A DNA stretch of 64,000 nucleotides, taken from the NCBI GenBank assembly GCA_900073065.1, contig FJOG01000025.1, forward strand, positions 310,001 through 374,000, read 5' to 3'. How positions within the stretch are numbered: the first letter of the stretch is position 1; every line of letters begins with the position of its first letter. Both the position numbers and the translations under genes were made by a program. This document shows positions 1 through 11,799 of the stretch, piece by piece. Under the pieces are notes generated by a model. That model saw only the letters and a list, made by a program, of their open reading frames with translations. It was not told the origin of the DNA and made no database searches. The stretch is from Phialocephala subalpina. Its lineage: Eukaryota; Ascomycota; Leotiomycetes; Helotiales; Mollisiaceae.

Positions 1-208
1 GTTGCTGCAAATGGAGGTTTAGGTCGATACGTTCAATGCGACAGGAAAGGAGGAGCGATATCGAGTACCACTGTGGTTAGCCTTTCGGACATTCCCACAA
101 CGGATCGCAGCCTTTGAATTGAGAGTCCGCCGAACCATTCTTCTGGCCGCGTCTTGAGGACGCTGGCATCACAATCGTTTTGAAACAGAACCTGCGACTT
201 CAATCACG

Positions 209-2580
209 ATGCTTCGACCGGCGACACCTCTGACGGTGCTGCTGCTCGCAGCTTTCGGCTTACTCCTCATATCGGTGATCTCGACGCCAATCATAAAGCA
301 GATTCCCTTGGCTTCATTCGGAGGAGTTGACTTTGGCGTATTTGGTTTCTGTCAGGGAAGCAAATGTAGCAATATCGAGATTGGATACAATACGGGTGAG
401 TTCATAGATGTCCGGCTGCTTGCAGGAGTCTGCGTCGAGGCTCACGCAAGATCACAAAGCCCAGAACTGATCGAAATATCTGTCTAGCAAATCTATTTAC
501 GGACACACAATCTGCGACCTTCGATCTTCCAACAGATACAAGAACTACCCTGTCAGCGATTTTGATTGTCCATCCAATTGCGGCTCTGTTCACTCTGATT
601 ATGCTCATCCTCTCAGCTGTCGCCCACTTCCACTCTCCCTCACACTCGCCACGATACCTCCTCGGAATCTTCATCCTTAGTATCTTGACATTGATCGTGT
701 CGCTGCTCGCCTTCCTCATCGATGTTCTATTATTCGTGCCACATATGGCGTGGGGCTCGTACATTGTACTTGCGGCTACTATTTTGATCGCTGCTAGCGG
801 TATCGTTTCTTGTGCGATGCGTAGGACACTGGTTAGCCGAAAAGCTCGAAAGCGTCGCATTGCCGAGAACGCAGAGATGAATGGAGAGAATTTCTATGCG
901 AGGCAAGGAACTGGACCAGCGCCGGTTATGACGACTGCAAGCAATACATTGGTCAATGGTGGTCCTGGAGTCGACAAGCTTCCTTCGTTTGCTACCTTTG
1001 TCGAAACGGGCAAAAAGGATCCAGATGAGAGATCCAGTGACGAGAGGATACCATTGACGACGAGAACGCCTACCGAGACATCTCCTACCAACGGACCAGG
1101 GGGTCCAGTTCCTGGCATGATGGATAGATATGGATCACAATCGAGAATGGGAGGGAATAGTCCACCTCGCGTAGATCAGTACGGCAATGTTATCCCTCGT
1201 GCGCCTCCTGGACCATACGGTATGCGAAGTCGTGATCCATCAGCTGATCCATCATTGAATCGCCAATATTCAGATGGCTCAATGAATGGGCGGGGTAGAG
1301 GAATGCCACCGGGAGGCTTCAGGGGCAGAGGAGGCTATCCTCAAGGTGGAAGAGGCGGCTATGGACCACCCAGGGGTGGTTATGGCCCGAGAGGTGGTTA
1401 CGGACCTCCTCCAAGAGGTGGATATGGAGGTCCCTATCGTGGTGGCATGAATGATGCTATGATGGGAGCTGCTGGAGGAATGGCTGCAGGAGCTATGATT
1501 AGAGGTGGAAGACCACCACCCCCTGGATATGGACCACCTCCGAATGGTCGGGGTTATGACAACAGGGGTATGTCGCCTGCTTCCTACGGTCGACGACCTT
1601 CAGAGCCACAGGAGTCTGGTTTCGTCAATGATGGCGCTTATGGAGCTCCTCCTCCACCAGCCACGGCATACACTCCCTACAATCCTGAGGAGCCTTCTCG
1701 GGATAGTCTACCTCGTGCAGAATCACCTCCACCGTTACCGGGCCTTGAACACGAGGGTCCTGTTGGCCAAGCTGTAGAGATGGACGCCACAACAGGCAGT
1801 CCCTCGCATACCCCAGCAGGCTTTGGACAATTTGGAAATATTAGAGAAAGTGATGGTGACGTAGCAGGCATGGTTGGACTTCAGCAACAAAGGCTACAGA
1901 GACAAACAGTCGACAGCGAGAGCAGTAGGTACAGCCAAGACCAGTAAGTTGTTTCAAATACTTTAAATTGCCTTCCTGCTCACAGTAGTAGACCCTATGT
2001 ACCACCTCGACAGCAATGGACAGAAGGTGGACGATCTAGATCTCCGTTGAATCCAAACTCCCAAGCCGCGGAACTCCCAAGCCCAATAACCCCCGCTCAC
2101 AGACGCGGCAGCTCAGCTGGTGACAACTACTATGAGGATGTCGATCCTCGTTTTGCCGAACCACCAGCTTCATCCTCTCCAGTGCCTCCAGCCCTAGCAC
2201 CAGGATACGCCCCAAACAACAACTCGAACCAGACTCTACGACCGATACAACCCGTCGGTCTTGATGGCAATAGCTCTTACGAAGACCTAGCTTCTGGATC
2301 GAGAAGTCCTGCGGAATCTGACCGATCAAACTTTACTTCGGTCTCTCAACGCGGCGTTAACCCTAGATGGAACGGCAACGGTGGACCAGGCGGCTATGGA
2401 GGAGCGCTAATGCCTAGACGTCCCGTTCCACAACAGAACGACATAGTGTTGAACTCAAATCCGGACTTTATGTTGCCTGGCGCCGGCGGTAGAGGAGGAC
2501 GCGGCTTCCCAAGAGGAGGTCCAAGAGGTCCTGCAGGCACTGTTCCAAACAGCGCCTATGCAGGTGCCAGTGCCCTTTAA
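209..2580 (+). CDS. palI: PalI/RIM9-type pH-response membrane protein
   Basis: Ambient-pH signalling protein of the Pal/Rim pathway. In the family it sits in the plasma membrane and helps the PalH sensor pass the alkaline signal to PacC processing. Three exons are read: 209-395, 488-1943 and 1986-2580, giving about 745 aa. The N-terminus has a hydrophobic segment (about residues 7-30), a short Cys-containing loop, then three more membrane segments with the family motif HFHSPSHSPRY and the basic stretch RRTLVSRKARKRRIAENAEM. The long C-terminal tail is disordered and rich in Gly, Arg and Pro, with RGGYGPP-type repeats around 1300-1480, and ends in another RGGRG-rich patch. The splice junction at 395/488 joins IGYNT to NLFTD in phase, and the second intron replaces an apparent stop at 1945-1947. 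The length is above the roughly 550 aa of Aspergillus PalI because of the tail. Family assignment is firm; the role is taken from the family. Confidence 0.9.
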
Positions 2581-3269
2581 TTTACCTTTCACCCTAAAGA
2601 TACCCTCGAACGACGAAACTTTTCACCATTCGAACATTTCTCCCAAAACACATCTGTCAAAATACCCCCTTCAACGACAGCACTGTATCTTTTCCCACCA
2701 CCGCTCGTACATAATGGCTCTCTGGCTCTCGTCTTTCCATTCTTCCCTTTGTCGATATAGAATTTTTCGACGGAACATGAAGGCACGCGGGCGTTTCGGA
2801 TAGCTTTCTGAGGAATTCATTCATCGGTCATATTACATTGATGATGCATTACCATCTTACACTCTCCGAGTGTGTATTGTACATATGAATGGGGCTCGTA
2901 GCTCCATCAAATGCGTGGCTGGCTATTTTCTTTCTCGTTTCTTTGCTGTTCTGTTTTTGATCTGATTGCGGAGCGGGTCTTGCGGCCTTCGTTCAAAAGA
3001 AGGTGGCTTCTTCTGGCTGGGTGGAACTACCATGTGTATGATCTTGCTAGCACTGGTGGGATGGGTAGGAGGAACGGGGAATTTTGAGCAAATGGCAGTT
3101 AGTGGCTAGGAGCTGACTAAGAGGCGCCTTCATCGGGCTGTAGGTAGTCATAATGAAGACTATACGCTGATCGGATCTTCTGTGCCTGTTGGATATCCTG
3201 TTTCTGTCGGACATTATGATCTGATCATCTCATTACATCTTGGTAAGGTATCCTTGCCTGTTCAAGTGC

Positions 3270-3420
3270 CAGCAACAACGCAATCTTACCTTCAAAAGCT
3301 TCGACTGCAGAGCAATCTTACCTCCACAGCTTGGACTCCAGAACAATTAGCTTCGTCAACTTGAACAACGATGCAATTTTACCCCCAAGCTTTCTCCCCA
3401 CAGCAATCTCACCTCCGCAA
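3270..3420 (+). repeat. Degenerate tandem repeat, four copies
   Basis: Four spaced copies of a sequence close to GCAATCTTACCTCC followed by AAGCTT-like bases occur near 3280, 3310, 3370 and 3402. Spacing is about 30-60 bp and the copies have drifted by point changes and small indels. No coding frame runs through them. Confidence 0.5.
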
Positions 3421-4550
3421 AGTCACAGAATTGTAGTACCAAGATCTTGTCTTATGTTGCTGAGTGAGAGTTAAGGGCGTGAGGCGACTATGAAGGAGAC
3501 AAGAGGCAAATATATCTCTCGCCACAACGTTTTGTCAAAGTAATGTGACATCAAATGAGGCTGAGAAGTTCCCCAACGACGTGGCTGTCGTTGTCAAGCC
3601 CCTGGCGGCTAATGAAGCACAAGGACGAGGATCCTTGATTCTCTCTCGCGTAATCGAGATCCACATTTGAGAAGTGATTGATCTTGATGCCCTATGTTTC
3701 TGGGGAACTTCTGGTGCTTCAAGATACAATGCTTGTAAGGGGCAGAGTAAGTTATAAAGTGACGTGCGTTATACTGAGTCTCTCTACTCGATGATACCTG
3801 ACTTCTTCCCATATATTGTTGGTAAAGGAACCGACAGCATGACGAGCAGATCAAGTTACACGGAGAGAAGTACATCCGACTCCCTACCACCTTCCTTCCT
3901 TCCAGAACCAGATCCCAACCTTCCGGACCTTCCCACATGCAGAAATCCAAAATGCATGAACCCTCTCAAAGAAACCCGCATGACGGTCGCCCTTCGACCA
4001 TCAAACGCACGTGACCATTCGGTTTGAGATAAATTAAAAAGGGGGTTGAAGATAAACTTGCTCTATGCGAAACGGAAATATAGTAATTTGAGTTGTCTAT
4101 GAGATGATGGCGCTGGAGATCCACGATTGATCGATTTCCGTGCCCACTTTTGATCTCTGTCCTTTTGATCTTTGAAGGTTTCTCCCCGCAATATAAAAGC
4201 GATCAAAAACGAGGAGGAGTTGATTTGCTTTTGGAAGACGTTTGAGGTTGGAACGAGACTCCCGGGCAAGCGATGTTGAGTGGAGAACGAGACTTGGGGC
4301 GAGACTTGACTTGGATGGAGTGGATTGGGTTGGATTGGAGGCGCTAAACTCTGCTTGAAAGGTGGAGAGCGTTGATTCGAGATAGGCTGGAGCTGCGGGC
4401 GCCGTTTGTAGGAGAGTTTTTGAGGCGGTGGATAGAATTAAGCTGCGACTACGTATTGGAGTTTATACTTCAACGGCTAGAGATGAAATCATGATATGCA
4501 TCTTCATCTGTATGCATCACAGCCTTGTGATCGATATTGCTTCTCCTTGC

Positions 4551-4580
4551 CTCTTCTTGCCTCTTCTTGCCTCTTCTTGC
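4551..4580 (+). repeat. 10-bp tandem repeat, three perfect copies plus flanks
   Basis: Three perfect copies of CTCTTCTTGC in a row, with partial copies on both sides (about 4541-4586). It is a pyrimidine-tract minisatellite about 0.8 kb upstream of the septin-like gene. Confidence 0.8.
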
Positions 4581-5339
4581 CTCGTTGCGATGGATCCCTC
4601 GGAATTTTAAAAATCGGCTCCTGCAGCGGTGTCAGGGGGCAGGCACGTTGATTGGGCTGGAAGTGTAGAACTAGCTAGCCCCTATTACATGCTTGCATAG
4701 AACTCCAACTGGAACATTTGGAACTTGGATCGCCCTCACTTTCTTGCTCTCTCAATACCTTCGTTCCTTTGGGTCTTCACTTCATCGACAGCCTCTGCGA
4801 ACAGGGCACCTTCATCTCCATTTCACCCGCGGCTGGCGCCGACATTCTACAGTTCCCGCCTCGACGTCTAAGTTTAGTTTGTGCACCACTGCAGAATAGA
4901 CAGATCCGGCACAGTCTCCTAACCTTTTGAGTCGAAAGTCTGATCGCAAGCCTTACGATACGACGTTGATATCACCGTCGACAAGAGAGCTTCAAGAACG
5001 CAGACCTCGGACGCTTCCATTGAGCTCTGCGACTCGATTTCTGTGGCATTGAAACAGCCATCTGCTTACCTGCGCAGATTCCCTAAGCCAGTCCATCGAA
5101 CGAACACTTCACGCCGCAACCCCAGCGATCAACGATAACCAGATATCTGCCCGTCGCGAACGCGTCAATCGCATATCCCCTGAGAGTCGGAATACATACA
5201 TACAAACGACGAGTTGGTTTGATCTGGAGACGCAAGCAATTTGGGTCACGAACAATCCCTGTCAATCCGCGACACAATACGAACCAGTCGTTGAAATCCA
5301 TCTATCCACCCATCCACCCATCCAACCACTCTTCACGAA

Positions 5340-7041
5340 ATGGTGTCAATGTCTGCATCCAGGCCCAGGACTCCTTCTACGTCGTCCCCTCCTTCCGACA
5401 AGCTGGCGGCAATCCCTGAGAGTAAAAATCATCCTCCCCGTCGCTCCTCCCTCGGCTTGCTCTTACGACGATCGAAATCCGGTGAGCTTAAACCTTCGAA
5501 GAAACAACAAGCGATTGCGCAACAGCAGGAACTCGAAAGACAACGACGCGAAGCAGCCGCCATCCCGAAATCTCCTCCCAAGCTCCCCGATCTCTACGAC
5601 GGTCAAAAGCCTACAGCTCTGCCTTTCGGAGGTGAAGATCGTCCCGATTCTGTTGCTATCGTATCAAACAAAACTGGTGGTTATCAGGGTCGTGGGTCAA
5701 TCGAGCCGGGTCGCTCATCGACAATGACGAGCAGTATACCAGTTCCGCCAATCCCATCGAATGGCAATAAGAATGGCGAATATATTGATCCGTACGCTCG
5801 TACTGAGAGCATGACACATCGTGGCAGATACAGCTACGCAAGTAGTGCGGTCAGCACCATCAACAGCCCACGCAGAGTGAGGAGAAGGAAGGACCCTACA
5901 CCATTTAAGTGAGTTACCCCAAGCTTCAATCCAGGATTATCATTACTGACACGTCTCCAGTATTCTCATTATCGGCGCACGATCATCCGGCAAGACCTCG
6001 TTCCTCAATTTCCTCAAGACCTCCTTGGCCCTCCCACCGAAGAAGAGAGGCAACAGACCAACTGAGCTTGTCGATGATATATTCGCGCCACAAAACACAA
6101 AAGCCGGGAACTTCGAATCACATTATTTGGAGACGGAAATTGATGGCGAACGCATTGGGTTGACACTCTGGGATTCGGAAGGGTTGGAGAAGAATGTTGT
6201 CGATCTGCAGCTTCGAGAGATGTCTTCTTTTCTCGAGAGCAAATTCGAAGAGACCTTCACTGAGGAAATGAAGGTTGTCCGAGCTCCCGGTGTTCAAGAT
6301 ACGCATATCCATGCAGCATTCCTGCTTCTTGACCCTCTCCGCCTTGATCGAAACATTGCGGCCGCAAAGTCCTCCGCATCCAACGGCAATAGCACGAACG
6401 GAAAGTACAACTCGGCGCCTCGCATCATTGGTGGATTGGACGAGGATCTTGATCTCCAGGTTCTGCGCACGCTTCAGGGCAAGACAACTGTTGTTCCGGT
6501 CATCTCGAAAGCAGATACCATCACCACCGCCCATATGACATATCTGAAGAAGACTGTCTGGGACAGCTTGAAGAAGGCCAATCTCGATCCCCTTGAGGCC
6601 CTGGGACTTGATGATTTCGAATCCGACAGCCCAATAAATTCCAGTCGTATCGAAGAACAAGACGAGGACGAAGACTCGGACAAGGACTCCGAAGGGAACC
6701 TCCCAATCCAGACCCCAGAACCTAGCAGCAGTGCCTCACCCAAGTCGAATCGCCTGTCTTCTGGCTCGGTCCGCCGTCACAAGGTAGATGATGACACCGA
6801 GCTCCCATACCTCCCTCTGTCAATTATCAGCCCAGACATCTACGAACCGGGCGTTATTGGCAGGAAATTCCCCTGGGGATTCGCAGATCCAATGAATGCC
6901 GAGCATTGCGACTTCACCAGATTGAAGGAGGCCGTCTTCAGCGAATGGAGAGGAGAACTCAGAGAGGCGAGCAGGGAACTCTGGTACGAAGGATGGAGAA
7001 CAAGCAGACTCAAGCACCGCGACACAAACACAAGACGATGA
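5340..7041 (+). CDS. Septin-like P-loop GTPase with divergent G motifs
   Basis: Probable filament-related or septin-type GTP-binding protein of 549 aa. Two exons (5340-5908 and 5961-7041) join in phase at an Asn codon. Residues 1-188 are basic, Ser/Pro-rich and disordered. The G domain starts with the hydrophobic strand ILII and the P-loop GARSSGKT (195-202). The switch-II position reads DSEG (261-264) instead of the usual DTPG, and the G4 position reads SKAD (372-375) instead of AKAD. An acidic, Ser-rich insert (about 390-470) interrupts the domain before a conserved-looking LPLSIISPDIYEPG stretch and a C-terminal basic region. There is no coiled coil of the usual septin type. The P-loop is certain. 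Membership of the septin superfamily is likely, but this is not a core CDC3/10/11/12 septin, and its cellular role is not shown by the sequence. Confidence 0.75.
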
Positions 7042-8180
7042 TCTGTCCTTCGATTTGTCTTGCCAAGCGGGTTCATATTTCTTTCTGCGGCATTCTGCTG
7101 AAGACACAAAATGGCAATTAATTTCGGTTGTGATACTCTCTTTTTCTTTTGTTTGGAGCTGCATACCCCCTTACTTCGTCGTTGCGCGCTGCATTTGTCC
7201 CGAACCTTCACTTCGAACCATCTCACGCACGATGAGATATTACGTTCTCGACCTTTGCGCTGGCGCGCTTCTAACTCGATCATGTGCTTTTATACTACTT
7301 TGTGGAGGGGAAGGGACCTCTCGACTCGCATTTTGAGCTGCAGAGGATAACAAATTATGGATGGAGAAAGCATGATTCTACGCATGGTGGATATGGGAGA
7401 TGATCGAGGATTATACTTCAGATTGCCCTTTGGGAGCGCTGTATGTTTTGATGTTACTTGTGGAGATTACAAATTATGGGTGGAGGAGAGATGATCAGAG
7501 ATGATTGAGTGGTTGTGAGGTGGACTTTTCTATTATTGCATGTGGACGGCTCTTCCTTCGAACGAGGAGGGCTCGTGTGGACTGGAGCCTTATGATGCAG
7601 CATTTGATGTATGCTGGTTAAAGTATGGACAAGAAATTTATTGTGTTGTCTGTACGCTTTTCTTCCAAATTGTGACCTAAAAGAAAGCAACAGAGAATGG
7701 GACGCTCAAGACTAGGAGTATCTTATCGAGCAGATCAACGATGATCTCGATCGCAATAACAATATCGGACCCTTTGCCAGGTTATACGCCAAATTTCACG
7801 CTCGAGTTGAAGCTCTACTCTACAATGCCAACGAGGAATACCAACCAACCTGGTGCGAGAATTCCTCTATGCTTATTCCCGACTCTCCTTGTTCTATCCT
7901 CACTTCTTTCCTGTTTTGTTTTCCTCATGCCTTTCAACGAACACCGTGTAACATGAGGCAGGTATCCCCCCTCTGCATGGTATGTCTCAATCAGTGGTGC
8001 TTCACTTGCTACACCGGGGACCGAAGCATCCAAGTACTGAAAGAACTACAGACGACCTTATCCCCTCGATTGAATGGCTCCGAGATCGGTTTCCCGACAT
8101 CCAGCAGAATGCCGTCCATGACCTCTATTTGAAGCAGGAATATATATATATGACTAGGCTAGGGAACCGGCGCCCCGACG
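7042..8180. other. Intergenic, no clear gene
   Basis: Contains the 3' flank of the septin-like gene and AT-moderate spacer. A plus-strand frame near 8050-8190 looks faintly codon-like but has no start context, domain or splice partner. A short TATATATA run lies at about 8141. Confidence 0.5.
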
Positions 8181-8199
8181 AAGAGCTATAAAGTATTCG

Positions 8200-9330
8200 G
8201 GTTGAGGGTCCAGAACATCTCCAAGTCACTCATCACCGATATGATCAAGCGTTTCGGTAGCAATGTTCTTATTGGATTTGGCCGCAAATTCCGGAGCCAT
8301 ATCTTCAACAACTTCTCCGTCTATCTTGAGCAAGAATAATCCGGCATGCCACCTCTTCGGATATTTTGTCATGATCATAGACCCCCAGCTTCTAGACCTT
8401 CTACTAATACATACAGGTGCCTCGAGAGTAGCTCTCCTTCAGCACGTTAGGGTCCGTGAAGTGGATCTGTTTTCGGGACCAAGTCATTGAGAATACGAGA
8501 ATGGAAAGAGGGTTGATGGCCATTGTTGGGAATAAGGACAAAGACGTTTGTCAGAATTTGGATGCATTCGACTTTCTCTAAAATAACATCCGGCTCGTTA
8601 CATCAGAGACTTCTATGTATCCTAGCAGAAGGAGCTCTCCTCCCCATTCAGAACCATTCCATCCAGTCCGCAAACAGAAATCCAGGCACCGAAAATCCCA
8701 TAATAGCCAACACCCCGAACTCCGTATGATCCTCATTGGGGAGAGGGAGTTCTAACTTGCACCTTCGATCCCATTCCTGGCAAGCTGGGCGAGGACAGCA
8801 TTCGTCGAGTTCATATTCGGGTCATGGGGGCAGTTTAAGCCTCTCTTCGATCTAACAAGATAACCAAGATTTATCGCCCGGGACCTTTTCGGTATCGGGG
8901 CCATTACGAGCGCATCTGTAAATTGATTTGACTGTGACTTTGCACATTCTTAGTCGTACTTGTTTCTGGGTGATTTTTTGTTGCAGGAGTGCTGGGAGGA
9001 GTTAGAGGTTGAAGAGAAGCATCGAGGCACTTTGGAAATCACGGACCAGGACAATCTCAAAGGCGATCTCTGGGGTCCAAGATAAAGAGCGATTGTTAGA
9101 GATAGGTAAGTCTCCGTACCATAGGAGCATTCCTCTTTGCCCACCCCCTTTACAGACCCAGCTGGCACGTGACCCAGAACCGCATTCAAATGAAGCTTCA
9201 ATTGCATTGTCATGCTCGACCAAGGAACCGAAACGCAGATAAAGGGACGTGATGAAGGCTTGCTGCGACGAAATGATGGTTGCTTACAGCAGCTTCCAAC
9301 TTTGTTGTTGGTCTTTGTCGACCTCCGCAT
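8200..9330 (-). pseudogene. Minus-strand coding debris of an unrecognised gene
   Basis: Several minus-strand pieces have protein-like composition but cannot be joined into one frame. From 5' to 3': a 126-codon frame at 9330-8950; a 57-codon stretch at about 8830-8660 containing ELPLPNEDHTEFGVLAIMGF and ending in a stop after ADWMEWF; a start-containing piece near 8520-8400 with WSRKQIHFTDPN; and a piece near 8370-8240 with KRWHAGLFLLKIDGEVVEDM. Plausible donor and acceptor sites exist, but the phases do not match. It may be a decayed gene or a real multi-exon gene that I cannot resolve. I recognise no family. Confidence 0.3.
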
Positions 9331-9434
9331 TCGGAATGTGTAGACACTTGCTTCTCAAAATCACTTGACTCTTTACTCCAACTATTCTGACGAGCAACTC
9401 TTTACCTCCAAAAGGGAAAAATTGAATCGTCAAC

Positions 9435-10643
9435 ATGTGCCGAGCTTTGCATACAAACTTCTTCCACGAATGTGGTCATGAACAATTCGTCTATACCCCT
9501 GCCCTCCGTCGAGCATGTACAAATCGAATGGAGAGTCGGGCATACGAAGATGAATTTTGTCCACGATGTACATGGAAAGGAAAGATTCCGTTCATGTATC
9601 CACGTGTGTACACAGAGCCCGGAGCAGGTATTCCCTGTAATGACCGTACGGGAGAAGTCACGCGAACGGTTCGCATTCCATGGTACGATAGATACAGATA
9701 CACCAAGGAGACACTCTGGGCTGAACGACGAAGACAAGCGAAACTTATCTACGCTCAGCAGCGCTTGCGGATTGAGCAAGGTTACGATGAGTATAAACAG
9801 ATGCCAGAGCACCAAGCTCTCCCACCGAAAGACGAAATTTATGTCCTCCGTGCATCTCGTGAAGGAGTTACGAATCCTTCACCCGAGTTTTATCGTCCTT
9901 TTGCAGACGAGTTGTATTTGATACCGGAGAACGGAGATACTTGCTCGATCTGCCTTGGGAGGACCAATCTCGGAATCACACACCCTGACGCTTGTCAAGG
10001 CAGTGACTTCGTCGATTCAACTGGAAATAAAGTGGGAGGTGAGCCGGTCTTTCTACCTGATGGCCACATCTTTGGACTTGGATGCATCCGCCTTTGGATC
10101 GAAGGACGGGATGTAAGTGAGCATCACGACGCATGCACGTTCTGTAGGCATGAGTTTAACCTTCTGCGAGAGGCTGGTTTTGCTGAGGATCAGGGATGGG
10201 CTGCCTTGTATGAGTGGGACATGATGTCCATCAAAGGCAAAGTCTTGTACAAGCTTCGGGAGTGGAACCAGGAGAGGATCTCCTGGCCAGACAGGGACAA
10301 TCTTCGACGCTGGAGAATAGTCATGATTGACTATTATGTCTTCGTCGCAGCAGCAATCATGGCCCTCAGCCATCCATTCTGGTTCAGCTGGACAAATTTC
10401 CTGGTCTTGACTCTAGGAGCTGCGGTGTACTGGTGGGAAAGACCAAGGCCACTCGCCAGAGAAAGCACGAAAAGGTTCGAGCGCTACTTTCTGGTAATCT
10501 ATTTCGGAAATCTGGTTGAGTGGTTGATAGAGAATATGACTAGAGGATGGTTTATGCGGTGGTATGATTTTGTTTGGACTCTGGCTTATCTTGCGGGACT
10601 TGGACTCATTGCACGGGTGACCTGGGAACAGTCTCAAGACTAG
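9435..10643 (+). CDS. Membrane-anchored RING-like zinc finger protein
   Basis: Single-exon protein of 402 aa. An N-terminal Cys/His cluster (HECGHEQF near residue 12, CPRC at 42-45) is followed by a charged middle part. A RING-like finger then spans about 170-237: CSIC (170-173), the GHIFGLGC pair (His211, Cys217) and CTFC (234-237). The spacing between the first and second Cys pairs is unusual because an Asp/Gly-rich loop is inserted. Two or more membrane segments lie at about 300-345 and 365-395. In the family such layouts suggest a membrane E3 ubiquitin ligase, but catalysis is not proven here. The frame stays open for 40 codons after the TAG stop, in Gln/Pro-rich repeats (see the next entry), so the stop may be recent. 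The start at 9435 is the first ATG of a frame with coding character. Confidence 0.75.
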   Translation: MCRALHTNFFHECGHEQFVYTPALRRACTNRMESRAYEDEFCPRCTWKGKIPFMYPRVYTEPGAGIPCNDRTGEVTRTVRIPWYDRYRYTKETLWAERRRQAKLIYAQQRLRIEQGYDEYKQMPEHQALPPKDEIYVLRASREGVTNPSPEFYRPFADELYLIPENGDTCSICLGRTNLGITHPDACQGSDFVDSTGNKVGGEPVFLPDGHIFGLGCIRLWIEGRDVSEHHDACTFCRHEFNLLREAGFAEDQGWAALYEWDMMSIKGKVLYKLREWNQERISWPDRDNLRRWRIVMIDYYVFVAAAIMALSHPFWFSWTNFLVLTLGAAVYWWERPRPLARESTKRFERYFLVIYFGNLVEWLIENMTRGWFMRWYDFVWTLAYLAGLGLIARVTWEQSQD

Positions 10644-10766
10644 GCGCCTCAAGGACAGGCACCTCAAGAGCAGGAACCTCAAGGGGAGCCAGGAGATCAA
10701 CTGCATCAAGATCCGTTAGCTCAAGGGTATGTGCCTCAGGAACTAGAACCTCAAGCAAAAGACTAA
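10644..10766 (+). other. In-frame Gln/Pro-rich extension after the RING gene stop
   Basis: Directly after the TAG at 10641-10643 the same frame runs 40 codons to a TAA at 10764-10766. It encodes repeats of the type APQGQ/PQEQE/PQGEP, ending in PQAKD. Low-complexity but strongly codon-ordered sequence in the exact frame suggests former coding sequence, stop-codon readthrough or an allele difference. The TAG is followed by G, not by the CUA context known for efficient fungal readthrough. Confidence 0.5.
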
Positions 10767-11799
10767 AAGTGTCGAGCAAGCCGAAGTCGGAGAGAAGGAC
10801 TTCAACATGCGTGGCTGGGCGGCGGGAGTGGGCTAGGTGTCGATGGTTGGGTCAGTCTTGACATCGACGGTGGTAGTAAGGCAGAGTCATGCCTGTGTGG
10901 AATCTGTCTTCAGCGCAAATTCGTGAGGTCGGGTACTGCTTAAAGTGTCAATTTCAATGTAGAATCGAAGAGGGCCTTGTGTCGCAACTTAGCATGCACA
11001 TAAAATATAGCGTTCCATTGCTCTGGATCAAAACGAGTGCTTCCACGTTGTTCATATGTAGAATCTGCAACTGGCGACCGGCACTCAGTGTTCAGGAACG
11101 ACGGCATTCAGCCCAAACTGATATCTATGTTCCCAACTTTGAGCCCTGGTATCCTCGTACAGCGTTCATTTGCATTCTCTTCCTGATCTTCGAGTTTTGA
11201 GGTTGGAGTCGAGAACATGCAGCGTCCCTTGGATTGATATGAAGAGGTCGTCGTCGTTCCGAGTCCAGAGTTCGGGAAAACTCTTCCATCGGCTGGACCT
11301 CGTCCCAACTCCAACAATAATAGATGCTCCTGCAGATATCGGGTTACTGTCAGCCATCTTGCTGCAGGTCTCGGGGCGTCAGATCTCACGGCACCGCGTT
11401 TGATGACATTTCAGGGACCGCCACCAACCAAAGTTCTAGGTGGCGTCTGCCAATGTGTTTTCCACAGGGGCCGTGCATATGGGATCTCCCGGCCACGAAA
11501 ATTTCAAGATTCAGCTCCAAAAGCTTACCAGAATAAGCTCTGACATTGACCCCGTAGGGTTTTCCGGAGCGATGATCAAGCCCTCGCAAGTGCAAAGGCA
11601 TGCTTTGGGCCGTGCTAGGCCAATCGCAATTGATGTTGGCTGATTTTGGTTGTCGTGAATGGCTGAAGGACCGAAGTAAATTGAGGTGCGAAGTATCTCG
11701 CGATCGGACGTCCGGCGAGCCTCATCGCGATGCTCGTATATATAGACTTCGTATACCCCTCCGTATGGGACAGAATATTCTCATCTCAGTCCTCTCGTT
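10767..11799. other. Intergenic, no gene seen
   Basis: Only short overlapping frames on both strands, without domains or consistent splice signals. The last 150 bases contain a TATATA element at about 11738-11745, about 55-60 bp before the next start codon, a plausible core promoter for the SnoaL-like gene. Confidence 0.5.

Larger units (their letters stand above)
2581..5339. other. Intergenic, 3' flank of palI and 5' flank of septin-like gene
   Basis: No convincing gene is seen. The open frames here are short, overlap on both strands and lack recognisable domains. The region holds the palI 3' UTR, a degenerate tandem repeat (about 3270-3420), a 10-bp tandem repeat (4551-4580) and a pyrimidine-rich stretch with repeated CCACCCAT just before the start codon at 5340, which looks like a 5' UTR. 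Confidence 0.6.
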
